DNA of 64,000 bases. Origin: an uncultured Phascolarctobacterium sp. Lineage in GTDB: Bacteria; Bacillota; Negativicutes; Acidaminococcales; Acidaminococcaceae. Below, one piece after another: positions 50,890 through 59,746 of the stretch. Position 1 is the first letter of the stretch. Every line of letters begins with the position of its first letter. The DNA is taken from assembly GCA_900541915.1 (NCBI GenBank), contig UQLS01000006.1, positions 1-64,000 of the forward strand, read 5' to 3'. The notes under the pieces are model-generated. The model saw only the letters and a program-made list of their open reading frames with translations. It did no database searches and was not told the DNA's origin. The translations under genes were made by a program, and so were the position numbers.

Positions 50890-52251
50890 TTAAAGGCTTG
50901 GTTTCCAAACCATTAAATTGTATAGAGGTAACAATAATTTAACCATTCTTATTATTTCATTACCTATACTTTCCGAAGATTTTATTCTCTCATCATTTAC
51001 AGAATATTCATGAGTTAAAAATGAATATCTTCCATCTCTATCTTCTCTTTTAAAAATTTCAATAAAATCTTCAGGATTATCGTTATCAAAATCAAAACAA
51101 GATGTACATTGGTCGTCTATAAAATACCATCGCAATCCTAATCCTTGTAACTTCTCTATTTCACTAACAATGCTCTTTGCTAATATTCCATTTTTATCCC
51201 TCAAAGCTAAAGTATCATGTAAATGTGCTCTATCAACCGCATCATTCTTTACTGCAAAAAATAAGCTAATAAAAAAGCAATTTTGCCCCAAAGCAAACTG
51301 CATACATGCATGTTTTTGAAATCCCCAAACATCTTTGGAAAATTGATTTCTATCGTTTAAAGACTCTATTTCAGCTTCTTTTTTACCATATCTTACACCT
51401 ATCCAATCAACTTTATAATCATTAAACTGATTCAACGCAATTTGAGATGTAATATGTTCTTTATTTTTATGACATTCTAATCCTAACTTTAAAATTTCTT
51501 TATATATTTTTTCATGAATATAAAGTAACTTTTTCTTAACAATTTCTCTTTTTCTATTAATTTCAGCTCCTTTTTTTCTTATATTTCTATCAAACAGAGT
51601 CTCATAATCCTCATATCTAAAATAATAATCACTAAAGTCATAATCATTTTTTGAGAACGGATCTTTTTCATAGACAATATTATTCACTATTTTACTATTT
51701 ACATCCATTCTCAGATTCTTAATCTTGGCAAACTCATCTGATAAACTTCTATACACTTCTAAAACGTCTTCATCCACTCTTCTTGCAATCTTTCTGCAGT
51801 ACTCAAAGAATTTTTCTACCTCGTTATTATTATCAGCCATTATATTACCAGGATCTCCTACAGCACCACTTGCGTTGAATTCCAAATTATTTTTAAATCC
51901 ACCCAATGTCATATTTGATGAACCAAAAACAACTTTATTCAAGCCACTAGAAGCCTTTAAATAATATACTTTAGCGTGAAAAAACTTATCAGCAATTATA
52001 TATACATCACAAATCTCATTTGCTTTTTTGAGTAATTCATACGGATTTTCTGATGAAAATTCAGAGGAAATGTATAGTTCTATATTATCATTAGCCAAAG
52101 AATTTTTTTCTTTTAAATTTTCAATAAATTCTAATCCATATTCCGAAATATACGCTGAAGCTACAGTAACTTTGTTTATATTTTGTAAAGATAGAATTTC
52201 TCCCTCAATCTTATTATCTCCCCATATAACTTTACAACTTTTAATCATCAT
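50890..52251 (-). CDS. PLD-family nuclease, restriction/defence candidate
   Basis: A 453-residue protein with one phospholipase D-type nuclease motif: FHAKVYYLK (His92, Lys94) and GSSNMT (Asn113), as in PLD-domain restriction enzymes and DrmC-like proteins. A second half-site is not visible, so it should act as a dimer. The rest, from about 180, is helical and of unknown family, with a Lys/Arg-rich part (about 220-260) that may contact DNA. It follows a DUF6979-like gene by 21 bases and is probably a two-gene unit with it. Confidence 0.8.
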   Translation of the reverse strand: MMIKSCKVIWGDNKIEGEILSLQNINKVTVASAYISEYGLEFIENLKEKNSLANDNIELYISSEFSSENPYELLKKANEICDVYIIADKFFHAKVYYLKASSGLNKVVFGSSNMTLGGFKNNLEFNASGAVGDPGNIMADNNNEVEKFFEYCRKIARRVDEDVLEVYRSLSDEFAKIKNLRMDVNSKIVNNIVYEKDPFSKNDYDFSDYYFRYEDYETLFDRNIRKKGAEINRKREIVKKKLLYIHEKIYKEILKLGLECHKNKEHITSQIALNQFNDYKVDWIGVRYGKKEAEIESLNDRNQFSKDVWGFQKHACMQFALGQNCFFISLFFAVKNDAVDRAHLHDTLALRDKNGILAKSIVSEIEKLQGLGLRWYFIDDQCTSCFDFDNDNPEDFIEIFKREDRDGRYSFLTHEYSVNDERIKSSESIGNEIIRMVKLLLPLYNLMVWKPSL

Positions 52252-52272
52252 AAAACGACCTTTCCAAATAGA

Positions 52273-52635
52273 TTATAGATATCCTTTGGCTTTTAAATCA
52301 AAAAGAATATGTACTTGCCCATTATAATCTTTATCACTTAACTCATTATTCCAAAATTCTTTTACAGTAACTTCATCTAAATTTATATTCCTATTTTTTA
52401 GAATATTTAATGCTTTTATAGCATATTCTGTATTAACCCCTCTCCCTCTCTTTATACCAAATAATCCAAGGAAGAAATATTTAGGACAACTTTTTATCCT
52501 ACTACTTTTTGAAGGTATAATTTCATATGCAGCTTTATCCCAAGCAACTTCTGGATCAACACCACCCTGCATTAACTCATAAGCTTTAACAGCGCACCTT
52601 CCATATTGCGTTGTAAATGGTTTATATAATGACAT
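52273..52635 (-). CDS. DUF6979-like protein
   Basis: A 120-residue protein that resembles DUF6979: YGRCAVKAYELMQGGVDPEV, AWDKAAYEIIPSKSS, CPKYFFLGLFG and NTEYAIKALNIL. The family is found beside nucleases and restriction-like genes on mobile elements; the function is not known. It lies 21 bases before the PLD nuclease gene. It may recognise nucleic acid or regulate the nuclease. Confidence 0.7.
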   Translation of the reverse strand: MSLYKPFTTQYGRCAVKAYELMQGGVDPEVAWDKAAYEIIPSKSSRIKSCPKYFFLGLFGIKRGRGVNTEYAIKALNILKNRNINLDEVTVKEFWNNELSDKDYNGQVHILFDLKAKGYL

Positions 52636-52685
52636 AAATTACTCACCTTCATTAAGTTTATTTTAAACTATATCAATCTTACTAA

Positions 52686-53537
52686 TCATAAAAACAAAAT
52701 ATCACTATACTTCTTTACTAAATTTTTAAAATCTTTATCATCAGTATCTAAAATATACATATCTAATTCTATTACTGCATATGAAAAAATATATCTTTCA
52801 TATGGTGTTAATGCCATTTTTAAATTATTTAAAGCCAAAATTTTCATATCATTATATTTCATTGCATCAATATATTTTAAAACCAAATAGAATCTTGCAA
52901 AATAGTTAAAAGCTCTAGCTGTTATAACATTATCAGTAAATGTCTTCATATCAGAAGCATAAAAATCTTGAAATTTTAATTTTGATAAATCTCTCCATAA
53001 AGTTATCCCATCGAAAGCCTTAGATAAAATATGACCTAAAATCACAAAAAATTCTCTAAGAGTCACTTCATCTAAGTTTTGACAATCATATAATAGACGA
53101 CCTCTTAAAACATCTATCTTAAATTTAGGCATCTCAAATTTTATATTGTCTCCTAGTGGCTCCCAGCGTTCTAACAATTTTATAAAATTTTCCAACTCTT
53201 TTTGAGCTTCTGAAAGATTTTTCTCTTCTTCCATAATTCTACGTTGCTGATCTAATGCTTCAGCACTTCTTTTCATTTCTTCACGAGTCTGAGCCAATTC
53301 TTCTTTTTGCATAAAATATCCCTTAAGCAATAAAAAGAAAGCTGCAATCGTTAGAAATGGTGTCATTGTTCCGGCAAGAAAGTCAGCAGTTGAGCCAACA
53401 TTATCAACATTCATAACTCCATTCATGAAATATGGATACGGTAAAACATATAGAACCATTACTATTATAGGCATCAATAATGCTATAGTAAAAGAAATCA
53501 TAGCTATTGCTACTAAATTATTCTTTATTATTTTCAT
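52686..53537 (-). CDS. AbiC-like abortive infection membrane protein
   Basis: A 283-residue protein of the putative phage abortive infection type (putAbiC). Two N-terminal transmembrane helices (about 10-32 and 52-73) flank VGSTADFLAGTMTPF. A short coiled coil (about 78-120) and a cytoplasmic helical domain (RAFNYFARFYLVLKYID) follow. Such proteins stop phage replication by unknown means, probably membrane damage. The ATG at 53537 has AAAGGA 5 bases upstream and overlaps the preceding gene by 20 bases. Confidence 0.8.
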   Translation of the reverse strand: MKIIKNNLVAIAMISFTIALLMPIIVMVLYVLPYPYFMNGVMNVDNVGSTADFLAGTMTPFLTIAAFFLLLKGYFMQKEELAQTREEMKRSAEALDQQRRIMEEEKNLSEAQKELENFIKLLERWEPLGDNIKFEMPKFKIDVLRGRLLYDCQNLDEVTLREFFVILGHILSKAFDGITLWRDLSKLKFQDFYASDMKTFTDNVITARAFNYFARFYLVLKYIDAMKYNDMKILALNNLKMALTPYERYIFSYAVIELDMYILDTDDKDFKNLVKKYSDILFL

Positions 53538-54636
53538 ATTTTTCCTTTCTACCAAAAATAATTTTCTCTACTTCATCCCAGTTAATATCTCTTCTTGGTC
53601 GGTATAATTTATGTTCACATTTTATACACTGCTCACTTACTTCTGCAATTTTACTATTATCATCCCTCATTATATTTTTTAATATATTGCCATTTTGTAC
53701 TTCAAAGTGGGCTGAAGAACTCCCTTTGAATCCACTCCTCAAACGCTTCTCCGTATATGAGAAATATTTAATAGTATGTTCTTCTAAAAATCTATCAAAA
53801 TATTCTTTTCTAATAAAAATTGAACCAATAATAAAATCTTTGTAATAAGAACTTTTATTATTATTACATAGTACTACAACTTCATTCTCATTATTTCTCC
53901 ATGACATATCAGAATATTCAATATGTAAATCAAAAAAATTAATTATATCAGCTGGTGGCAAAATTAAATGTGTTTCATCAATAATGTCTGTTTCACTGTT
54001 TAAAAGTTTACCTTTTTTGCATAACCAAGGTTTGTTAACACAATATCGATATTCCTCCAAACACCCCTCGTACAATTCTAATTCAATAGTCAAATAACGT
54101 GCATTCCCGTCATTAGTAATAAACACATCATCTGAAGAACAAGAATATATAAAGTAAATATCTTCCCATTGCTTAATTTCTTTTTTCTTTTCATATAGTT
54201 TTATTTGCCCCGCCAGCATTATCCATTCAGTGTTTTTCATAGTCACTGGTGTCAATACGTTTAATAAATTTTGTCCACTTAACTCTAAATCATCAACCCA
54301 ATATTGATCTTTTTCCATAGAAAAATCAATTTTTTCAATAATACAATCATTAAGTTTTTCTATATTTTCATTATAAACTGGTATTGGTGCAGTTATACAC
54401 GTTTTTTCATCATATCGCAAAGGATCATATACCTCATAACCTATCATATTTTTTTCAGTGTTAAATGAGCTAAATTGATTCGTATAATAATTGCACATCA
54501 AACTTCCATATAGATAACCAACAGCTATATCCATAAATTTTCTAAATTTTGAATTTTGATAATATCCATACTGAACATTAAATGTCGTGTATTTTTTCTT
54601 CAAATAATGTGTATATTTCCTTGAAAACAGATTCAA
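53518..54636 (-). CDS. Unknown protein paired with the NACHT ATPase
   Basis: A 372-residue protein that I do not recognise. It starts basic (KYTHYLKKKYTTF), is rich in Tyr, Asn and Asp and probably forms a beta-rich domain, with a Cys pair near residue 339 (EQCIKCEHK). There are no transmembrane segments. It overlaps the NACHT gene by 59 bases and the AbiC gene by 20, so the three are translationally coupled. In STAND systems a downstream partner can be an effector or sensor. Its function here is unknown. Confidence 0.65.
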   Translation of the reverse strand: MNLFSRKYTHYLKKKYTTFNVQYGYYQNSKFRKFMDIAVGYLYGSLMCNYYTNQFSSFNTEKNMIGYEVYDPLRYDEKTCITAPIPVYNENIEKLNDCIIEKIDFSMEKDQYWVDDLELSGQNLLNVLTPVTMKNTEWIMLAGQIKLYEKKKEIKQWEDIYFIYSCSSDDVFITNDGNARYLTIELELYEGCLEEYRYCVNKPWLCKKGKLLNSETDIIDETHLILPPADIINFFDLHIEYSDMSWRNNENEVVVLCNNNKSSYYKDFIIGSIFIRKEYFDRFLEEHTIKYFSYTEKRLRSGFKGSSSAHFEVQNGNILKNIMRDDNSKIAEVSEQCIKCEHKLYRPRRDINWDEVEKIIFGRKEKYENNKE

Positions 54637-56884
54637 GAGAACTTAATATGGAATAAATATCCAATGTCATTCTTGCATTGATTTTAAAAATATTCTTAAT
54701 AATATAATTTTCAAAATCCATGGAACCACGACATTCACCATGCTTAACACAAGCAAATTTTTCATTTAAATAACAATTAATTCTAAAAATAATTCTTTTA
54801 TCAATTGCAATAAATTTAGTATATACTTCTATCCTCTCTTTATATAAATATTTAAATGGTAGCCATTCTTTATCCTCAAGTTCTGTTTTCATCAAAATAG
54901 AGTCAAAAACTTTTGATATATTTCTTTTTTGAGGAAAATATAAATTTTCTCTACTCCAATGGATATATGAATATTCTTTGTTCAGATATTTAGATATTCT
55001 TTTTATACTATTAGCACTCAGATAATTATGACTTTTAATTAAATTATTAAAAAACTCACAAATTTGATAATTTTGTTTTAAACAACTAGATAATACATAG
55101 ATTATTGACTCCTTTATATATGGATCTATAACCTTAAAATAATTCGAAATTAATATTGAACAATATCCACTGTCTTTTTTTATAATCTCATATAATAATT
55201 TTGTTGCTAAACATCTAACATCTTGATTTGATGCAGAACTACACCATAAGGCAAAGTAAAATGCTTCTTTATTTCTATCCTTATCACTATCTTGCAGTAA
55301 GGTTAGATACAAAATACTTTTCAACCGTAATTTAACATTTAATAAGAATTGACCACTTAATATTTCAGTTAATTCACTTAATTGAGCTGTTCTATTGTAA
55401 AAATAATAATCGTTTAAATAATTGATACAATTAAAAGGCTTATTAATATAACCTCCAAAAATTTTAATTAACTCAGAACTATTTCGTGGATGAAAAGCAC
55501 CTAAAAAATTTTTTATATGATCATCTGTCTTAAAAACAACTTTTAAAATAGTTTCATACTGCAAATCAGCAATTAAACCAGTTCTCTTTAATATATCATG
55601 TATCATATTATAATCATGGGAGTACTTATCAAATATAATTAAGATTAAAGGTTCATTAGCACCATAAAATATAGATTTCTTCTTTTCAATTAAATCAACT
55701 ATTTCATCTATAGATTTATCCTTAAAATTATCAAATAAAGATCTCGCAATTAAAAAGTCTGTAAGATAATCATAAGAAAAATAGCAAATTGTTCTATCAT
55801 CATGTACTGTAAAATCGAATATTCCTATAGATTTAATAACATCAAAAAAATCTTTATTTTGAACAATAGATTTTAGTCTATTTATTTCAATGTATTTTTT
55901 CTCTGTTAAATACATTTCTTTTGCAATTTGTTTAATATCTAACCAATAACTCTTAATATTAAATTTAGGTCCTTTATTTATCCCGTACTTACTTAATGCT
56001 TCTTTTACATAAGATTCAAGAATATATGTTATAGATGCAGTGCTATTTATATCATCTTCTTTTATTTTTTTATTATCTAAAATAACTCTAAGCATATTTA
56101 AAAATAATGGATTTCTAGAATATAATATATCCTCATATTTGTATAAATCTGGAATCTTATAATATACTAACATATCAAAAGCTGATTCAAATGACACACC
56201 CTGAAATAAATAATGGAATTCAGCTAGACTTTTAAAATCTTCAACAATCTTTTCATCCATAGAATGTGATCTATATGTTAGAACAATACGTATATTTTTA
56301 TAATGTCTTAACGAGTCTATTAAGTTCAATAATTCAATCTGCTCTCTTTGTTCTAATTCATTTATAGCATCAAAAATAAACACAAACTTATCAGAATGTG
56401 CTTTTATAATCTCTTCAAAATCTATATCAGATACATTCTTCTGTATTTTGCCATATACACATAAGTGAGGAATATTTTTTTCTGATAAACTCTGCTCTAA
56501 CAAATAAATAAAATAACTTTTACCTATACCTGCTACCCCTTCAATAATACAAAATCTCTGTTTCTTTATAGCCTCATCAACTTCTAAATAACTATACCCA
56601 ATCCAGTATTCATCTTTATTTTTAACTCTATCTATAGCATCTTTTATTTTATTAATATAATCTTTATCATTATTACATCTAAAAAAATCATATTCATTAA
56701 TCAATGCTTCCAATGCTATTATTTCATCTGCGATATCCTCATTATATCGTCGCATAGAAATACTTGGTAATTCACCACTCAATATATTCAACAGATTCTT
56801 ATCTTCCCATTCAAAAGAAAAATCTTCTTTTATAAGGTTATTCATTCTTTTTCTATTTTTATCATTTAATTCAATAAAATTCAT
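54578..56884 (-). CDS. NACHT/STAND ATPase, defence candidate
   Basis: A 768-residue STAND-type ATPase. Walker A is GVAGIGKSYF (116-125) and Walker B VFIFDAINE (168-176), followed by the sensor TYRSHSM. A short N-terminal domain (about 1-100) has no known effector fold. The C-terminal 400 residues are helical repeats likely to sense a phage protein, as in Avs/bNACHT proteins. It would assemble when bound to its trigger. The effector may be the N-terminal segment or the coupled 372-residue protein. Confidence 0.8.
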   Translation of the reverse strand: MNFIELNDKNRKRMNNLIKEDFSFEWEDKNLLNILSGELPSISMRRYNEDIADEIIALEALINEYDFFRCNNDKDYINKIKDAIDRVKNKDEYWIGYSYLEVDEAIKKQRFCIIEGVAGIGKSYFIYLLEQSLSEKNIPHLCVYGKIQKNVSDIDFEEIIKAHSDKFVFIFDAINELEQREQIELLNLIDSLRHYKNIRIVLTYRSHSMDEKIVEDFKSLAEFHYLFQGVSFESAFDMLVYYKIPDLYKYEDILYSRNPLFLNMLRVILDNKKIKEDDINSTASITYILESYVKEALSKYGINKGPKFNIKSYWLDIKQIAKEMYLTEKKYIEINRLKSIVQNKDFFDVIKSIGIFDFTVHDDRTICYFSYDYLTDFLIARSLFDNFKDKSIDEIVDLIEKKKSIFYGANEPLILIIFDKYSHDYNMIHDILKRTGLIADLQYETILKVVFKTDDHIKNFLGAFHPRNSSELIKIFGGYINKPFNCINYLNDYYFYNRTAQLSELTEILSGQFLLNVKLRLKSILYLTLLQDSDKDRNKEAFYFALWCSSASNQDVRCLATKLLYEIIKKDSGYCSILISNYFKVIDPYIKESIIYVLSSCLKQNYQICEFFNNLIKSHNYLSANSIKRISKYLNKEYSYIHWSRENLYFPQKRNISKVFDSILMKTELEDKEWLPFKYLYKERIEVYTKFIAIDKRIIFRINCYLNEKFACVKHGECRGSMDFENYIIKNIFKINARMTLDIYSILSSLESVFKEIYTLFEEKIHDI

Positions 56885-56937
56885 AGTAAAACTCCCTATC
56901 TTTCATCTATACAAATAATTATATCAAACCAAAAATA

Positions 56938-56967
56938 AAAAGACACTTGCTAATGCAAGTGCCTTTT
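56938..56967 (-). terminator. Terminator of the ArpU-like gene
   Basis: A 13-bp stem (aaaagacacttgc / gcaagtgcctttt, one G-U pair) next to the stop at 56970. It is a variant of the AAGGCACTTAC stem seen at two other cargo borders. Confidence 0.8.
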
Positions 56968-56969
56968 AT

Positions 56970-57578
56970 TTATCTTCTTTTCTTCATTTCCAACCTTCTA
57001 ACACCATCAATACCAAATAACAATGCTGTTATTTGCTCTAAAGCCATATTAATATCATATTTGACTTGCCTGTCACTAATAAAGTGTTTTTCAGCAAGCT
57101 CCTCGTATAACTCGGTTTTAGTTTTGTTACCTTGTAATGGCTTAATATACATGTTATTTATAATATCCCAGCGTCGTTCGTTTTCCGGCTTTCCGCTGCG
57201 ATAACAATAGGCCTCATAGATACCGAGCATCTCGTCGATATGCTTTATTACAATTTGAGTTCTTAACGTACTGTTGGCAATACTCTCTATTGCTATTTCC
57301 CCGCGGCTCGGACCGGCAGACTGCCACATGGAATCCATTATCTCAATAGCTGTCAGCTCTGCTTCATCTAAACGCGTAAGCTCAAACACAGCATTTTCAG
57401 CATGCTCTTTGAATAATCTATAATGCTCCAACAAAAGCTTTGTATTATAAAGTCTTTTATCAAACAAACTGTCCTGTTCTTTGGCATTATCGCTTCTCAT
57501 CTTGGCATATATTTTTTCGGCCGTCAATTTAGCAGTCTGTTCAATGATTCTTTCAAGTTCTCCTGGTTGTCTTATCAT
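56970..57578 (-). CDS. ArpU/RinA-like late gene regulator
   Basis: A 202-residue protein. The C-terminal 70 residues have a sigma-region-4-like HTH of the ArpU/RinA type: KTKTELYEELAEKHFISDR, then VKYDINMALEQITALLFGID. These phage proteins switch on late genes. It is the last early-region gene before the cargo block and the terminase side. The N-terminal half is a helical domain of unknown fold. The regulatory role is inferred from family and place. Confidence 0.8.
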   Translation of the reverse strand: MIRQPGELERIIEQTAKLTAEKIYAKMRSDNAKEQDSLFDKRLYNTKLLLEHYRLFKEHAENAVFELTRLDEAELTAIEIMDSMWQSAGPSRGEIAIESIANSTLRTQIVIKHIDEMLGIYEAYCYRSGKPENERRWDIINNMYIKPLQGNKTKTELYEELAEKHFISDRQVKYDINMALEQITALLFGIDGVRRLEMKKRR

Positions 57579-57678
57579 AATGAGTCTGCCCCCTTTGCGA
57601 AAACTGATATAAATTGATATAATATTAAAGCGAAAATCAGTTTAGGGCTTGTCTTAGAGGCAGGCTCTTTTTTTATTA
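57579..57678 (-). promoter_or_regulatory. Possible regulatory region before the ArpU-like gene
   Basis: It contains two gcgaaaa(c/t) direct copies about 30 bases apart around an A/T-rich core (gatataaattgatataat), and a weak stem followed by TTTTTTT on the plus strand. It may hold a promoter or an operator. Confidence is low. Confidence 0.35.
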
Positions 57679-57930
57679 CTACTTCGTTTTTCTAACTTTC
57701 ATCTTCTCACCAGAAATCGGTTCATAGCCATACTTTTTAAAAGTCTGCCTATAATTCTGTCTAGCAAAAATATTTTTCTTCATACATTTATTTTTCATAA
57801 TACGCACCCACATTCTTAAAATTATATAAATACACCAATTACCACAGTCACTACATTTACCATTCGGCAAACACAAATTCTCTTGACTGCTATGAAATCG
57901 AATATTTGAAAGAGCCTCAACCTTTGCCAT
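57679..57930 (-). CDS. Small Cys-rich basic phage protein
   Basis: An 83-residue basic protein with a Cys-x2-Cys-x3-Cys group (about residues 25-33, NGKCSDCGNWC) and a basic C-terminal half (KNKCMKKNIFARQNYRQTF). It probably binds zinc and nucleic acid. It lies between the RecU-like and ArpU-like genes. I do not recognise the family. Confidence 0.6.
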   Translation of the reverse strand: MAKVEALSNIRFHSSQENLCLPNGKCSDCGNWCIYIILRMWVRIMKNKCMKKNIFARQNYRQTFKKYGYEPISGEKMKVRKTK

Positions 57931-57933
57931 AAT

Positions 57934-58437
57934 TCAACATCCTATATTGTCTAAAAACTTAATTTTTCCACCTACAGCCGGTATTCTAAACTTTTGGATA
58001 TCTTTCTCAGAAACAGATATTTTACCGAATATCTGCTTCATGTTCAGCCAATATTCAAATGGAATTCTGTAAAACCTTTCCAGCCCAAAAGACAATAAAA
58101 CAAAAGTTATAGCTCCCATTTCCATATGCTCTTTCAGATAATCTATCTGCCATTCTTCTAATCGGCTGCGCGGCATAATCTTTGTATCAGTATGCTTTGC
58201 TTCAAAACATACAGCCCTACCACCAGCCAACGTGCCTTTATAGTCAACACCAGACTTCTTTGCAAAGCACGCAACAAATCTTCCAAGCGATAGAGGTTTT
58301 ATAACTTTCATCGGCTCACTTTGCTTTTCAATTTTTGCCACCTTCTCAGAAAGGTACCAGTCACAGCTGGCGCTTATCATCTTTTCAAACAGCTCGCCGG
58401 CTACCCTATTCTTTTTACCTTTAATTGCATTATTCAT
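57934..58437 (-). CDS. RecU-like Holliday junction resolvase
   Basis: A 167-residue nuclease of the RecU (PBP-related factor A) group. The catalytic core is KSGVDYKGTLAGGRAVCFEAK (about 62-82, written here as one segment end to end), with the Asp-Glu-Lys set of the PD-(D/E)xK fold. It resolves branched DNA before packaging. Its start overlaps the SSB stop by one base. Confidence 0.88.
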   Translation of the reverse strand: MNNAIKGKKNRVAGELFEKMISASCDWYLSEKVAKIEKQSEPMKVIKPLSLGRFVACFAKKSGVDYKGTLAGGRAVCFEAKHTDTKIMPRSRLEEWQIDYLKEHMEMGAITFVLLSFGLERFYRIPFEYWLNMKQIFGKISVSEKDIQKFRIPAVGGKIKFLDNIGC

Positions 58438-58865
58438 CAGAACGGTATCTCCTCATCAAAAGGTACTGCGCTACCAAATGATTCCATATTGCTTCCTTGT
58501 CCTGCATAAGAAGTACTAGTACCACTTGGATAGTTAGCAGAAGTCTCTTCTTTCTTTTCACAGAACTCAAATACACTTGCTATAATTTCCGTTATCCATT
58601 TTTTTGAGCCATCTTTTGCATCATAACTGCGAATCTGCAGACGACCTTCAACAAGAACTTTTTGTCCCTTGTGTACTCCATTGCCAAGTAGTTCAGCCGG
58701 CTTTCCCCAAAGCACACAATTTATAAAATCTGCCTCTCTTTGACCATCTTGATTAGTAAAAGGTCTATCAACAGCAAGTGTAAATTGTGCTACTACTTTA
58801 CCGGTCTGGGTGTAGCGGACCTCCGGATCCCGTACTAAACGTCCCATAAGTATCACTTTATTCAT
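58437..58865 (-). CDS. ssb: Single-stranded DNA-binding protein
   Basis: A 142-residue SSB. The OB-fold at 1-105 has MNKVILMGRLVRDPEVRYT, FTLAVDRPF and INCVLWGKPAELL; an acidic tail ends PFDEEIPF, the usual partner-binding tip. It protects phage DNA during replication. It lies between the DnaI-N-like gene and recU. Confidence 0.97.
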   Translation of the reverse strand: MNKVILMGRLVRDPEVRYTQTGKVVAQFTLAVDRPFTNQDGQREADFINCVLWGKPAELLGNGVHKGQKVLVEGRLQIRSYDAKDGSKKWITEIIASVFEFCEKKEETSANYPSGTSTSYAGQGSNMESFGSAVPFDEEIPF

Positions 58866-58866
58866 A

Positions 58867-59742
58867 CTATGCCCCCAGCTTTTTCAAATATTCTTGAATT
58901 TTTGCTTGCTGCGCAGCCTCCTGCTGTTTCGCAGCCTCTTTAGCAGCAACATACTTCTGACAGACACGTGCTGCAGCCGTAACAAAAAAGCGTCCTTCCT
59001 CGAAATCAAGGCCTAATTTATGGCCATTCATATAACACTTTTCCCATCCAGTACAATTATTACAATGCTGTTCATTAACGTGTTGCATGCCAATCAGCAT
59101 AAGATTCTTCATTACATCATCTTCCTTAATGCCAGGGAACATTAGCTTTGCTTCACGAATCAGCATTTTTTTATTAGCTTGAAGAACGTCTGGAGGCTTA
59201 TCACCTACTACGCTGGGAAAATCAAAATTATAAATGCCCTTGCGTAGTCGTGCGCTTGTCCAATGAGCTAAAATTCTATTGCGGTAGCGGTCATCTTCCT
59301 CAAACTTATCTCCGAAGCTTCTCCACTCGGCGTTAGCTTTCTGTTGAGCCTCGTAAGCGGCAGCTTCTCGTGCCTTTTTGATAATCCCGTCTGCTTCATC
59401 AATGCCCTGCCCGACGATAGACATATCCAAAACCTTGTGATAATCCTTTATCCTAAGGCTTTGTTTAACTGCTAACAGCCATCTTTCCCTATCCATAACA
59501 GGAACACCGGCTCTTAGCTCTGGCTTTGGCACCAAAATATCAAGCCAAACCTCAGCAAGCTGTTGTACCTGCCTCCGCTGCTCTTCAATACAAGCTTTGC
59601 GAATTGTTGCAGCATCCGTTCCTTCCGGAAACGAATCAGCAATCTCTTTAATCCGTTCTGCATACGGCAACTTTTTGCCGTTACTCATCAAGATTTTTAT
59701 GCCATCAAGCACATCCTGTTTTGAAATCCATTCTCGGCTCAT
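58867..59742 (-). CDS. DnaI-N-like replication protein without ATPase domain
   Basis: A 291-residue protein in the position of a helicase loader, between the origin-binding protein and SSB. The C-terminal 80 residues have a Cys set (CNNCTGWEKCYMNG, then VCQKYV) like the zinc-binding N-terminal domain of DnaI. No Walker motifs are present. The rest is helical with Ala/Gln-rich coils. It may bridge the initiator to the host helicase or loader. The ATG at 59742 is preferred to an earlier in-frame codon that lies inside the rep gene. Confidence 0.6.
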   Translation of the reverse strand: MSREWISKQDVLDGIKILMSNGKKLPYAERIKEIADSFPEGTDAATIRKACIEEQRRQVQQLAEVWLDILVPKPELRAGVPVMDRERWLLAVKQSLRIKDYHKVLDMSIVGQGIDEADGIIKKAREAAAYEAQQKANAEWRSFGDKFEEDDRYRNRILAHWTSARLRKGIYNFDFPSVVGDKPPDVLQANKKMLIREAKLMFPGIKEDDVMKNLMLIGMQHVNEQHCNNCTGWEKCYMNGHKLGLDFEEGRFFVTAAARVCQKYVAAKEAAKQQEAAQQAKIQEYLKKLGA

Positions 59743-59746
59743 AACA

